38,344 bases of DNA from Dokdonella immobilis (GTDB taxonomy: Bacteria > Pseudomonadota > Gammaproteobacteria > Xanthomonadales > Rhodanobacteraceae). The stretch lies in the NCBI RefSeq assembly GCF_900115085.1, contig NZ_FOVF01000038.1, positions 1 through 38,344 of the forward strand. Direction: 5' to 3'. The notes below the pieces were generated by a model that saw only the letters and a list, made by a program, of their open reading frames with translations, ran no database searches and had not been told where the DNA came from. How positions within the stretch are numbered: the stretch's first letter is position 1; every line of letters begins with the position of its first letter. Positions 15,872 to 25,184 of this stretch are shown piece after piece. The position numbers were made by a program, and so were the translations under genes.

Positions 15872-15913
15872 ATGATCGGAAAGGCCATGGACTCGCGCCC
15901 TGATCCAGGTCAA
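15872..15913 (-). promoter_or_regulatory. FNR-like box between the DnrO-like gene and the P-type ATPase
   Basis: On the minus strand the box reads TTGACCTGGATCAG (15913-15900), eight of ten consensus positions. A -10-like GATCAT lies at 15877-15872, centred 32 bp from the box, as at the ccoN and norB promoters. This predicts a start near 15865 for the DnrO-like gene. The same box could serve the divergent ATPase, but the matching -10 on the plus strand is poor. Confidence 0.6.
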
Positions 15914-16042
15914 ACCACTCCTTGTTTGACCTGTGCGATGCTGAACCATGCGCCGACTTCGCTGCCCACTGCCGATCCCGAGGCACTTCGATCCCTGCAT
16001 GCAGCATCGTATCGGGTTGCCCGATGGCGGGGTCGGCAGCCG

Positions 16043-18556
16043 ATGACGCCGCTCAAGGCGCCTGCCGCGGGTGAACTACGCGGCCTCAGCCGTGACGAGG
16101 CGGCACGCCGCCTGGCCGCGGACGGTCCGAACAGTCTGCCGGGCACCGAGCCGAAATCGTTCCTGCGGATCGTGCGCGGGGTGGTCACCGAGCCGATGTT
16201 CCTGATGCTGCTGGTTGCCGGCGGCCTCTATCTCGCCCTCGGCGACACCGCCGAGGCGATCTTCCTGCTTTCGGCGGTATTCGCCGTCATCGCCATCACC
16301 CTGGTCCAGGAGCGCAAGACCCAGCGCGCGCTCGAGTCACTGCGCGATCTGTCGGCGCCGCGTGCGCTGGTCCTGCGCGACGGCGAAGAGGTCCGCATCG
16401 CCGGACGCGAGGTCGTCCTCGGCGACCTGCTCGTGCTGCACGAAGGCGACCGCATCGCCGCCGATGCGGTCCTGCGCGAGGGCCAGCTCGATGCCAATGA
16501 GTCACTATTGACCGGCGAAGCGGTGCCGGTCGCCAAGCTGCCCGGTGCCGAGGGCGGTGCGCTGTTCGCCAGCACCCTGGTCACGCGCGGAATCGGCATC
16601 GCCGAAGTCACCGCAACGGCCGGCGCCACCGCGGTCGGCCGGATCGGCGAAGCCCTGGCGCGGACCGTGGAACCACGTTCCGGTCTGCAGGATGCCTCGC
16701 GTCGACTGATCCGCAATCTGACCGTCGCCGGGCTGAGCCTGGCCTCGCTGTATTTCCTGCTCAACTGGTGGTGGGATGACCACGCCCTGATCGACAGCCT
16801 GCTTGCCAGCATCGCCCTGACCATGGCGATCCTGCCCGAGGAAATTCCGGTCATCCTGACCGTGTTCCTCGCCCTCGGCGCCTGGCGCATCGCCCAGCGC
16901 AAGGTCCTGACCCGGCGCGTGCCGGCGGTCGAGGCCCTCGGTGCGATCTCGGTGCTGGCTGTCGACAAGACCGGCACCCTGACCCGAAACCACATGCAGG
17001 TGGCCGAGTTGCAACTGAGCGGACAGCGCTTTGACGACGCTGGCGCTGCCGAACTCCCGGAAGACTTCCACGCCCTGGTCGAATTCGCGATGCTGGCGAC
17101 GCCGATCGATCCATTCGATCCGATGGAGAAGGCGATCCAGACCTTCGGCCAGCGCTGGCTCCAAGGTACCGAGCACGTGCACGAAGAGTGGTCGGCCGAA
17201 TTCGAATACGGCCTGTCGCCCGAAATCCTCGCGATGACGCGCGTGTTCCCGGCGGGCGCTCCGGACCGCCATCTGCTCGCGACCAAGGGCGCGCCCGAGG
17301 CGGTGATCGACCTTTGCCATCTGCCCGACGAGGCGGCCCGGGCCATCCTCGGCCAGGTCGAGGCGATGGCGGCGCGCGGCTTGCGCGTGCTCGGCGTTGC
17401 GCGCGGGCGCTGGACCGGCCAGGTCCGACCGCGCAGCCAGCACGATTTCAGCTTCGAATTTCTCGGCCTGCTCGGCTTCGTCGACCCGCCGCGCGCCGAC
17501 GTGCCGGCCGCGATCGCCGAGTGCCGCACCGCGGGCATCCGTATCCTCATGCTGACCGGCGACCATCCGGCCACGGCGCGCGCGATCGCGCAGCAGGTGG
17601 GCTTGAGCGATCGACCCGAAGTCTTGACCGGTGCCGAGATCGACGCCCTCGATGACGATACCCTCGGCGAACGCCTGCGCCATGTCGATCTGTGCGCACG
17701 CATGCAGCCCGAACAGAAGCTGCGGCTCGTCCAGTTGTTGCGTCGGAACGGCGAGGTGGTCGCGATGACCGGCGACGGCGTCAACGATGCGCCGGCCCTG
17801 AAGGCGGCCGATGTCGGCATCGCCATGGGCGAGCGCGGTACCGACGTCGCCCGCGAAGCCGCGGCCCTGGTCCTGCTCGACGACAGCTTCGCCAGCATCG
17901 TCGCCGCGATCCGCCAGGGCCGTCGCATCTACGACAACATCACCAAGGCGACCCGCTTCGTGTTCGCGGTGCACGTACCGATCATCATCCTGACCCTGAT
18001 TCCGCCGCTGCTGCATTGGCCGGTGCTGCTGATGCCGGTGCACATCGTCCTGCTCGAACTGCTGATCGATCCAGCCTGTTCGATCCTGTTCGAGGCCGAG
18101 CCGGAGAGCGCTGACATCATGCAGCGGCCGCCGCGCGACCTCGGCGCCTCGCCGTTCGCCTGGCGAAATCTCGTCGTCGCCGTCATCCAGGGCTCCGGAT
18201 TTGCCGGCGTGCTGCTGCTCGGCTTCGGCGGCCTGCTGCTGTCCAGCGTCGATGCCGAACAAGGCCGGACCGCGGTATTTGCCGCGCTGGTGGCTGGCCT
18301 GTTCGTGCTGATCCTGGCCAACCGTGATCCGGCACACGCCCTGATCGCTTCGCATGCGGGACGCAACCGCTGGCTGCCGCGCATGCTTGCGGCGAATGTG
18401 CTGATGCTGCTGCTGGCAATCGGCATCCCGTACTTTCGCTCGATCATGGGCCTGGCCACGCCCGGCCTTACCGCAATGGCGGGCCTCTCTGGCATGCTTG
18501 CGCTCACCTTCCTCTGGCTGGAAGGCCTTCGTCTGTCGATTCGGGCGCCGGCCTAG
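16043..18556 (+). CDS. Cation-transporting P-type ATPase, PEEIP type
   Basis: This 837-residue P2-like ATPase carries the N-terminal cation-ATPase segment (GLSRDEAARRLAADGPN), LLTGEAVPVAK, the helix-4 motif PEEIP (from P265), phosphorylated D308 in DKTGTLT, KGAPE, MLTGDHPATARA, and the hinge TGDGVNDAP (about 576-584). PEEIP replaces the PEGLP of calcium pumps and the CPC of copper pumps, so it is neither a copper CcoI/CopA nor clearly a Ca2+ pump; the ion is unknown. Start choice is uncertain: ATG 15938 would add 35 poorly conserved residues and lies very near the FNR-like box. Such ATPases occur in anaerobic regulons of pseudomonads (recollection). Confidence 0.92.
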   Translation: MTPLKAPAAGELRGLSRDEAARRLAADGPNSLPGTEPKSFLRIVRGVVTEPMFLMLLVAGGLYLALGDTAEAIFLLSAVFAVIAITLVQERKTQRALESLRDLSAPRALVLRDGEEVRIAGREVVLGDLLVLHEGDRIAADAVLREGQLDANESLLTGEAVPVAKLPGAEGGALFASTLVTRGIGIAEVTATAGATAVGRIGEALARTVEPRSGLQDASRRLIRNLTVAGLSLASLYFLLNWWWDDHALIDSLLASIALTMAILPEEIPVILTVFLALGAWRIAQRKVLTRRVPAVEALGAISVLAVDKTGTLTRNHMQVAELQLSGQRFDDAGAAELPEDFHALVEFAMLATPIDPFDPMEKAIQTFGQRWLQGTEHVHEEWSAEFEYGLSPEILAMTRVFPAGAPDRHLLATKGAPEAVIDLCHLPDEAARAILGQVEAMAARGLRVLGVARGRWTGQVRPRSQHDFSFEFLGLLGFVDPPRADVPAAIAECRTAGIRILMLTGDHPATARAIAQQVGLSDRPEVLTGAEIDALDDDTLGERLRHVDLCARMQPEQKLRLVQLLRRNGEVVAMTGDGVNDAPALKAADVGIAMGERGTDVAREAAALVLLDDSFASIVAAIRQGRRIYDNITKATRFVFAVHVPIIILTLIPPLLHWPVLLMPVHIVLLELLIDPACSILFEAEPESADIMQRPPRDLGASPFAWRNLVVAVIQGSGFAGVLLLGFGGLLLSSVDAEQGRTAVFAALVAGLFVLILANRDPAHALIASHAGRNRWLPRMLAANVLMLLLAIGIPYFRSIMGLATPGLTAMAGLSGMLALTFLWLEGLRLSIRAPA

Positions 18557-18674
18557 TGCAAACCGGTCGCCCGCGAAGTGCGATGCGCTACCCTGCGGAC
18601 CCGAGGATCCGTCCTTGTTCGTGGTCGATCGCGATGGTCGTGCACCGCCCTGACCGCCTTGCCCGGGAGATCCG

Positions 18675-20066
18675 ATGATCGTCTACAGTTGCCACGGCGC
18701 CGCCAAGCAGGTCACCGGTTCCTGCCACCTGATCACCTGCAATGAGCGCCGCGTGCTGGTCGATTGCGGCCTGTTCCAGGGCAGCCGCGAAACCGAACGC
18801 AGCAACGCCGAGCCGTTCGAGTTCGATCCGGCCAGCATCGATGCGGTGCTGCTGACCCACGCCCATCTCGATCATTGCGGGCGCCTGCCGCTGCTCGTCA
18901 AGCGCGGCTTCCGTGGCCGCATCTTCACGACCGCGGCGACCCGCGAGCTGGCCCGCGTGGTCCTGCTCGACGCAGCCGGATTGCAGGAAGAGGACGCGCG
19001 CCGGGCCCGGGAAAAGCCGCGCAATGGCGAAGCAGCGATGCCGCCGCTCTACACGATCGCCGATGCCCTGCACACCCTCGATTTCCTCGCCGCGGACGTC
19101 AGCTATGGCGATACAGTGGCGATTACCGACGGCATCCGGGCCCGCTTCCTCGATGCCGGCCATATCCTCGGTTCGGCCTCGGTGCTGCTCGATGTGGATG
19201 ACGGCCACGTGCAGCGGCGCCTGCTGTTTTCCGGCGACCTCGGCAACCCGAACCGGCCGATCGTGCGCGATCCGATGCCGGCGCCTGCGGCCGATTACGT
19301 GTTCATGGAGAGCACCTACGGCGACCGCCCGCACCGCTCGGTGCCGGACTCGGTCATCGAGCTGTACGAGGCGATCCGCGAGACCGCGGCCCGTCACGGC
19401 AACGTGATCATCCCGACCTTCGCCCTCGAGCGCACCCAGGAAATCCTCTACTACCTGCATTTCGGTATCCGCACCGGCGCGCTTCCCAAGCATATGCGCG
19501 TGTTCCTCGATTCGCCGATGGCGATTTCGGCCACGGAAATCTTCCGCCGACATCCCGAGTGCTTCGATCTCGGTTTTCTCGAGGAACTCGAACACGGCGA
19601 TCCGTTCGACATGCCGGGCCTGCACTTCACCCGCGAGACCAGCGAGTCGATGGCGATCAACAGCATCGAGGGCGGTGCGGTGATCCTGGCCGGCTCGGGC
19701 ATGTGCAACGGCGGACGCGTGCGCCACCACCTGCGTCACAACCTGTGGCGCGAGCGCAGCAGCGTGGTCTTCGTCGGCTATGCCGCCGAAGGCACCCTGG
19801 CCCGCCGCATCATCGACGGCGCCAGCCGCGTGCGCATCTTCAACGAGGACATTCCGGTGCGTGCACAGGTCTGGACGATCAACGGCTTTTCGGCGCACGC
19901 CGACCAGCCAGCCCTGCTGGCCTGGCTCGGCGTCGCGCCGCGACGCCGCGTGTATCTCGTTCATGGTGAATATGAACGCGGCATGCGCGCGCTCCAGGAT
20001 GCGCTCCTCGCGCGCGGTTTCGACTGCCAGCTTCCGGGCATGAACGAGCCGATCAAGATCGACTGA
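18675..20066 (+). CDS. Metallo-beta-lactamase/beta-CASP RNA-processing hydrolase
   Basis: This 463-residue protein is of the YSH1/CPSF73-like bacterial family. The HxHxDH zinc motif is THAHLDHCG (H62, H64, D66, H67), followed by DAGHILGSAS, FSGDLG, the beta-CASP region (IIPTFALERTQE, ILAGSGMCNGG) and the C-terminal RMMBL part with GFSAHADQ and VHGE. These proteins are predicted ribonucleases. GGGAGA ends 4 nt before the ATG. It lies 118 bp after the ATPase on the same strand, and may be co-transcribed with it. The substrate RNA is unknown. Confidence 0.93.
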   Translation: MIVYSCHGAAKQVTGSCHLITCNERRVLVDCGLFQGSRETERSNAEPFEFDPASIDAVLLTHAHLDHCGRLPLLVKRGFRGRIFTTAATRELARVVLLDAAGLQEEDARRAREKPRNGEAAMPPLYTIADALHTLDFLAADVSYGDTVAITDGIRARFLDAGHILGSASVLLDVDDGHVQRRLLFSGDLGNPNRPIVRDPMPAPAADYVFMESTYGDRPHRSVPDSVIELYEAIRETAARHGNVIIPTFALERTQEILYYLHFGIRTGALPKHMRVFLDSPMAISATEIFRRHPECFDLGFLEELEHGDPFDMPGLHFTRETSESMAINSIEGGAVILAGSGMCNGGRVRHHLRHNLWRERSSVVFVGYAAEGTLARRIIDGASRVRIFNEDIPVRAQVWTINGFSAHADQPALLAWLGVAPRRRVYLVHGEYERGMRALQDALLARGFDCQLPGMNEPIKID

Positions 20067-20224
20067 GGTCAGCCCGACGTCGGCGTCGACGCCATCCGCG
20101 ACGACAGCCGTGAACATGAATACGAAACTGTGAGCGGCTGCGCATTGCCCGTCGCGGTCGTGGCGCGGAACCTGCAAACCGGAATCGGCACGCGGCCTGT
20201 TTCCGCGCGCGATCAACGGAGCAA

Positions 20225-23200
20225 ATGATGGGAATGATCCAATTCGACCAGGGATCCGGTGCCGTCGACGCCGCGCCCGGCAGTGAATGGCAGGAAAGAT
20301 CCGCGGCACCGCCGGCCGGTGCGCTGGCTTCGTTCCTGCTGCGTGCGCAGACGCCCGACGAGGTGAGCGCCGTGTTGTTCGCCTACCGCCCGGACCTGTT
20401 TCGCGCCAACGCGCAGGTGTTCTGGTCGCTGGAAGGGCCAGGCGCCCTGCGCTCGGAAGCGGGCGACGCGGTCGGTCCGGTGCAGGCTGCGCGAATTGCC
20501 GCGGCGATCGAGGGCGCGCGTCGTGGAATCAGCATCGATCCGTGCCTGTGCGTGCTCTTCGACGATGGCACGTCGAGCCTGGCCGTGCTGCACGATCCGA
20601 CCGCGGTCGCACTTGGCGCAACGCCGCGCGCAGTGCTCGACGCGGTCGGCATCCGCATGGCCGAGTGCCTGGCCATCCAGCGCCTGCACGAGACCGCGCG
20701 ACGCGCCAACCAGGCCGAGCAACTGCAGCGTGCGCTGTTCGCGATCGCCGATCTGTCCGGATCCGAGCAGGCCATGCCGGACATGCTGCGCGGTCTGCAC
20801 GCGATCATCGCCGAGCTGATGTATGCGGAAAACTTCTACATCGTCCTGCACGACCGCGAGCGCGACAGCCTGCGCTTCATCTACTACGTCGATTCGGTCG
20901 ACACCGAGGCGCCGGCCGTCGATCGCGACTTTCCGATGGCCGAGTTCGAACGGCGCCTGACCGGCTACCTCGTGCGTGACGGCAAGGCGTTGATGGGAAC
21001 TACCGAGGAGCTTCGCCGACAGGTTCGCGGACCACTGCAGATCGGCGGGGCCGACAGCCTCGACTGGCTCGGTGTGCCGATGATGCGCGACGGCGAGGTG
21101 CATGGCGCGCTGGTCGTGCAGACCTATGTCGAGGGCGTGCGCTACCGCGAGGCCGACAAGGCCCTGCTCGGTTTCGTCGCCGAACACGTCCTGACCGCGC
21201 TCGAGCGCAAGCAGAGCCTGGCCGAACTCGAGCGGCGCGTGCGCGAGCGCACCCAGCAACTGGCCGAGGCGAACGCGAGCCTGCGCGACAAGGTCTACGG
21301 GCTGGAGCGCGCCGAGCACCTGCAGGCCACCTTGTACCGGATCGCTGCCCTGGCCAACAGCGACGAGGGCAGCGATCGCTTCTACCGCGACATCCACGCC
21401 GCCGTCGGTGAACTGTTGTATGCGGAGAATTTCTACATCGGCCTGATAACCGATGACGGCGCGCAACTTTCGTTTCCCTACTACGCCGACCTGCATGCGC
21501 CCGACCAGCCGCCGCGCCCGCTGGGCCGCGGCCTCAGTGAATACGTCATGCGCAGCCGCAGTGCCTGCGTCGTCGACGAGCCCGAATTCGTCGCGCTGAC
21601 GCAACGCGGCGAAATCGAACGCACCCTGGCCATCGGCAAGGTCGCCAGCGACGGTCCGCCGACCGTATGCTGGGTCGGCGCGCCGCTGTTCGACGCCGAC
21701 GAGGTGATCGGCGTGGTGGCCTTGCAGAGTTATGCAAAGGAGATGCTGTATACGCCGCGTGACGCCGAGTTGCTGACTTTCGTCGCCCATCAGATCGCGA
21801 GCAGCCTGAAACGGCGCCAAAGCGCCGAACAGCTGCGTCGGCTCAACGCCGACCTCGAGCGGCGCGTCGAGGCACGCACGCGCGAACTGAGCGAACAGAT
21901 CGCGGTGAGGGAGCAGGTCGAGGCGCGTCTGAAGCACCAGATCATGCACGATCCATTGACCGGCCTGCCGAACCGGCTCTACATGCGCGACCGCATCGAG
22001 CGCGCGCTCGCGCGCTTCCATCGCCATCCCGATCGGCCTTTTGCGTTGCTCTACCTCGATATCGACCGCTTCAAGGTGGTCAACGACAGCCTTGGCCATC
22101 TGGCCGGCGACGAGTTGCTCAAGGAGGTCTCGTTGCGGCTTCAGCATTCGCTGCGCCAGCCCGATGCCGTTGCACGCCTCTCTGGAGACGAATTCGCGGT
22201 CCTGCTCGAGGAAGTCACGGAGGACGCGGCCGCAAGCCAGATCGCGCAACGGATCCTCGATGCGTTGCAAGAGCCGATGACGATCGCCGGTCGTGAGCTG
22301 CGCGTCTACGCCAGCATCGGAATCGCCATCAGTGCACCGCGCCACCAGACCACCGATGCCATGCTGCAGGATGCCGACATCGCGCTGTACGGCGCGAAAA
22401 GCGCCGGACGCCGCCGCTTCCTGCAATTCGATGAATCGATGCAAGACGGACGGCGCGACGTGCTCGGCATCGAGAACGAACTGCGCGCGGCTTTGCAGGT
22501 TGGTCAGTTCGAACCATATTTCCAGCCGCTGGTGCGTCTGGCCGACCGCCAGCGCGTCGGCTACGAGGCCCTCGTGCGATGGAATCATCCGACCCGCGGC
22601 GTGCTCGAGCCTTCGCAGTTTCTTGCGGTCGCCGAGGAATGCGGGCTGGTCGACGCGATCGACTGGCAGATGTACCGCGCCGCTTGCACCAACGGCGTCG
22701 AGCTGACCCGAGACGGCGGCTACATCACGATCAACGTCTCGCCACGGCATTTCCAGGGCAACGATCTCGACAGCCGCTTGCTCGGCCTGGCCGCGAGCGC
22801 GAAGCTCGACCCGTCCCGGCTGCGCATCGAGGTCACCGAGGGCACCCTGCTCGGTGATCCCGAAGCGGTCGCGAAGCAGCTGCAGAAGTTGGCCAACGCG
22901 TCGATCGCGACCGCGCTCGACGATTTTGGAACAGGCTACTGCTCGCTTGGCTACGTGCACCGCTTTCCGCTGCGCATGCTCAAGATCGACCGCTCCTTCA
23001 TCGAACCGCTCGGCGGTCGCAACAAGCGGCGCAGCGAGGCGGTGATCGGCGCCGTGCTCGCCCTGGCCGGCTCGCTCGACATCGAGGTGCTTGCCGAAGG
23101 CATCGAGACCGAAGCCCAGCACGAGGCCCTGCTGGCGATGGGTTGCGGTTACGGCCAGGGGTTCCTGTACGGGCGGCCGCGGCCGGCCGCGCATTGGCTG

Positions 23201-23227
23201 CCGCTGGATCAATCGCGGGCTGCATAG
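20225..23227 (+). CDS. GAF-GAF-GGDEF-EAL cyclic-di-GMP signalling protein
   Basis: This 1000-residue cytoplasmic protein has two similar GAF domains (about 175-330 and 370-540), each followed by a coiled coil (LERRVRERTQQLAE and LERRVEARTRELSE). A GGDEF domain has the A-site SGDEF at 653-657. An EAL domain has EAL at 781-783, LRIEVTEGTLL, DDFGTGYCSLGY, LKIDRSF and AEGIETEAQ. The EAL catalytic set looks complete, so phosphodiesterase activity is likely; SGDEF may still be an active cyclase. No membrane segment is seen. CGGAG at 20217-20221 could serve any of the ATGs at 20225, 20228 and 20234. It seems monocistronic. Confidence 0.94.
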   Translation: MMGMIQFDQGSGAVDAAPGSEWQERSAAPPAGALASFLLRAQTPDEVSAVLFAYRPDLFRANAQVFWSLEGPGALRSEAGDAVGPVQAARIAAAIEGARRGISIDPCLCVLFDDGTSSLAVLHDPTAVALGATPRAVLDAVGIRMAECLAIQRLHETARRANQAEQLQRALFAIADLSGSEQAMPDMLRGLHAIIAELMYAENFYIVLHDRERDSLRFIYYVDSVDTEAPAVDRDFPMAEFERRLTGYLVRDGKALMGTTEELRRQVRGPLQIGGADSLDWLGVPMMRDGEVHGALVVQTYVEGVRYREADKALLGFVAEHVLTALERKQSLAELERRVRERTQQLAEANASLRDKVYGLERAEHLQATLYRIAALANSDEGSDRFYRDIHAAVGELLYAENFYIGLITDDGAQLSFPYYADLHAPDQPPRPLGRGLSEYVMRSRSACVVDEPEFVALTQRGEIERTLAIGKVASDGPPTVCWVGAPLFDADEVIGVVALQSYAKEMLYTPRDAELLTFVAHQIASSLKRRQSAEQLRRLNADLERRVEARTRELSEQIAVREQVEARLKHQIMHDPLTGLPNRLYMRDRIERALARFHRHPDRPFALLYLDIDRFKVVNDSLGHLAGDELLKEVSLRLQHSLRQPDAVARLSGDEFAVLLEEVTEDAAASQIAQRILDALQEPMTIAGRELRVYASIGIAISAPRHQTTDAMLQDADIALYGAKSAGRRRFLQFDESMQDGRRDVLGIENELRAALQVGQFEPYFQPLVRLADRQRVGYEALVRWNHPTRGVLEPSQFLAVAEECGLVDAIDWQMYRAACTNGVELTRDGGYITINVSPRHFQGNDLDSRLLGLAASAKLDPSRLRIEVTEGTLLGDPEAVAKQLQKLANASIATALDDFGTGYCSLGYVHRFPLRMLKIDRSFIEPLGGRNKRRSEAVIGAVLALAGSLDIEVLAEGIETEAQHEALLAMGCGYGQGFLYGRPRPAAHWLPLDQSRAA

Positions 23228-23413
23228 CGCGGTCGGATCGATATCAACGCCAGGCCCGCTCGCGGCGCGACGGGCGGTCTGAAGCGCGAGGCCGAATTCT
23301 CGCGCCGAGGCCATGGAGGCCGCGAACAGCAATCGCCGGCGGCCTGACAGGCAGGGCGGCAAGCTGGCGATCGAGCGGGTGGCCGCCGCCAGCTGAACAC
23401 CGCCAACAGAAAT

Positions 23414-23424
23414 TGTGTAACACA
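23414..23424. promoter_or_regulatory. Palindrome TGTGT-A-ACACA upstream of the metal-efflux operon
   Basis: An 11-base perfect palindrome ends 24 bp before the GTG start of the small protein heading the czc-like operon. A -10-like TAATCT lies at 23437-23442. The position fits a repressor or activator site, but the element is short and no regulator gene is adjacent. Confidence 0.35.
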
Positions 23425-23448
23425 GCGGGCACCCGCTAATCTGTTCAA

Positions 23449-23832
23449 GTGACATCTGCATCCCGCCATCGATCGCCCTTGCTTGCTCGCCTGCGTGCCT
23501 CGACGAGGCTCGGCGTATGCGTGCTGCTCGTGTTCGCCCTGAAGCTGGCCTCGGCGGCGTCCTGTGTGGCCCACGACTATGCGCTGATCGGGTCCGCCAG
23601 CGGGGGCGCGCACGGCATGGCCGTGATGGATGATCATTCGGGACCGGACCCCTCGCCGTTGGCGACCGTGCATGCGAGCAGCTGCGGCCATTGCGGCACC
23701 CACCACCTGACCGCATTGCCGGTGGCGAGCGAATTCGTCCTCGTCGTGCCGCCGCATCTCATTCCGGCGTCCGGCCCGGGAGGTTTTGACGGTATTCGTC
23801 AGCTTGCGGAGCTTCGTCCGCCGATCGTCTGA
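23449..23832 (+). CDS. Small Cys/His-rich exported protein heading the czc-like operon
   Basis: This 127-residue protein has a hydrophobic N-terminal segment (about 20-37, ASA-A cleavage possible). A metal-binding-looking cluster, HASSCGHCGTHH (C79, C82, with H75, H81, H85 and H86), follows. It starts with GTG and ends 68 bp before the TolC-like gene. Small proteins of this design often precede CzcC-like genes in gammaproteobacteria. Periplasmic metal capture or sensing is an inference. The GTG start lacks a strong ribosome site, so the N-terminus is uncertain. Confidence 0.7.
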   Translation: MTSASRHRSPLLARLRASTRLGVCVLLVFALKLASAASCVAHDYALIGSASGGAHGMAVMDDHSGPDPSPLATVHASSCGHCGTHHLTALPVASEFVLVVPPHLIPASGPGGFDGIRQLAELRPPIV

Positions 23833-23900
23833 GTGAAACGGATTCGTGTGCCGACCCGCGCGGTCGGCACGACTCGTCTTCATTCAGAGGATTTACCCGC

Positions 23901-25184
23901 ATGCTTCGATTGCAGAGGCCACGTCGGCATGTCGCCGCGTGGACGGCGATGGGCCTTGCCCTCGCCAGCACCTTCGCGCTCCCCGCGCGATCCGAACAGA
24001 CACCCGCCACCCTGGCGCCTGCCGCGTTGCGCACGGCCGTCGTGGCCGCGTGGCGGGAGCATCCGTCGTTCCGCTACGGCGAAGCCAGCCTCCGGGCCGC
24101 GCAGGCGACGTCGGAGGCGGCGTCACAACCGATCTACAACCCGGAGCTCGAACTTTCCAGCGCCGACGAGGGCGTCGAGCGCACGACCACGGCCGGCCTG
24201 AGTCTGCGCCTCGACATCGGCGGCAAGCGCAGTGCGCGCCGTGATGCAGCCCGCGCCCGCTTCGCCGAGGCCGCGGCCGACGCCGCGCTCCTGCGCCGGG
24301 ATTTCGCCAAACAATGGCTGGGCGCATGGGCCGAATACGAGGCTGCGCAGGAGCGCGTCGAAATCGGCGAGCACCGCATGGCCCTGGTGGCCCGCTTCGC
24401 CGACGTGGCCCAGCGCCTGTATGCCGCCAGCGACATCTCGGGCCTGGAACGCGACCTGGCTTCGCTGGCCAGCGACGAGGCCCGGGCAGCGCAAGCCCAG
24501 CTGTTGGCCGATCGCGCCGACGCGGCCGCCCGTTTTCGCGCCGTCGGCGGTGAGGTCGCCGACATGGCCGGCGTGAAAATCGCGGCCAGCGCCCTCCCCG
24601 AGCCGGTCGACGACGACCGGACCGACCGACTGCCGGACTGGACTCTTGCTCGCGCGCGTACCGATGCCGCGGCGCGCGAGGTCGCGGTGGCCCGGCGCGA
24701 GCGCATCGCCGATCCGAGCATCACCGCTTACGCCGGACGCAAGCGCTACGCCATCGGCGGTCCCGATGATCGCGTCTTCGGCGTCACCGTCAGTGTCCCG
24801 CTGTTCGTCCGCAACAGCTATCGGGCGGAAGTGGTTGCCGCGCAGGCGCACGCCGACGCCCTTGCGGCCGACCAGGCGCGCACGCAGATCGCGCTCGAGG
24901 CCGAGTCGCGACGGGCAACCGAAAGCTACGCAGCGGCGCGTGTGGCCTGGAAGACCTGGAGCTCGAGCCCCGGCACCGACGTCGACCGGCGCTCCGAACT
25001 GCTCGAAAAACTGTGGCGGGCCGGTGAGATCTCGGCCACCGACTACCTGCTGCAACTCAGGCAGACCCTCGATACCCAACTTGCCGGCGCCGATCTGCAG
25101 GCGCGCCTGTGGCGCAGCGCAGTCGACTACCTCGCCGCCAATGGGCGCTTGCAGCACTGGATCGGTCTGGAGGACGCCCCATGA
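23901..25184 (+). CDS. CzcC-like outer-membrane efflux protein (TolC family)
   Basis: This 427-residue TolC-family channel carries ions or solutes across the outer membrane from the RND pump. It has an N-terminal signal (about 1-31), then the repeated long alpha-helical pattern of the family, with QPIYNPELELSS and LRLDIGGKRSAR in the first half and VTVSVPLFVRNSYRAEV in the second. LRLDIGGKR is typical of the CzcC branch. The stop overlaps the adaptor start (ATGA), so the three efflux genes are coupled. Confidence 0.9.
   Translation: MLRLQRPRRHVAAWTAMGLALASTFALPARSEQTPATLAPAALRTAVVAAWREHPSFRYGEASLRAAQATSEAASQPIYNPELELSSADEGVERTTTAGLSLRLDIGGKRSARRDAARARFAEAAADAALLRRDFAKQWLGAWAEYEAAQERVEIGEHRMALVARFADVAQRLYAASDISGLERDLASLASDEARAAQAQLLADRADAAARFRAVGGEVADMAGVKIAASALPEPVDDDRTDRLPDWTLARARTDAAAREVAVARRERIADPSITAYAGRKRYAIGGPDDRVFGVTVSVPLFVRNSYRAEVVAAQAHADALAADQARTQIALEAESRRATESYAAARVAWKTWSSSPGTDVDRRSELLEKLWRAGEISATDYLLQLRQTLDTQLAGADLQARLWRSAVDYLAANGRLQHWIGLEDAP

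Noticed and set aside
15926-15939. Second FNR box TTGACCTGTGCGAT before the ATPase
   Set aside because: Only the left half matches; the right half GCGAT is far from ATCAA.
20213-23716. An 1167-codon open frame on the minus strand opposite the GGDEF-EAL gene
   Set aside because: Same reason: antisense shadow of a well-supported gene, with low-complexity composition and no family motif.
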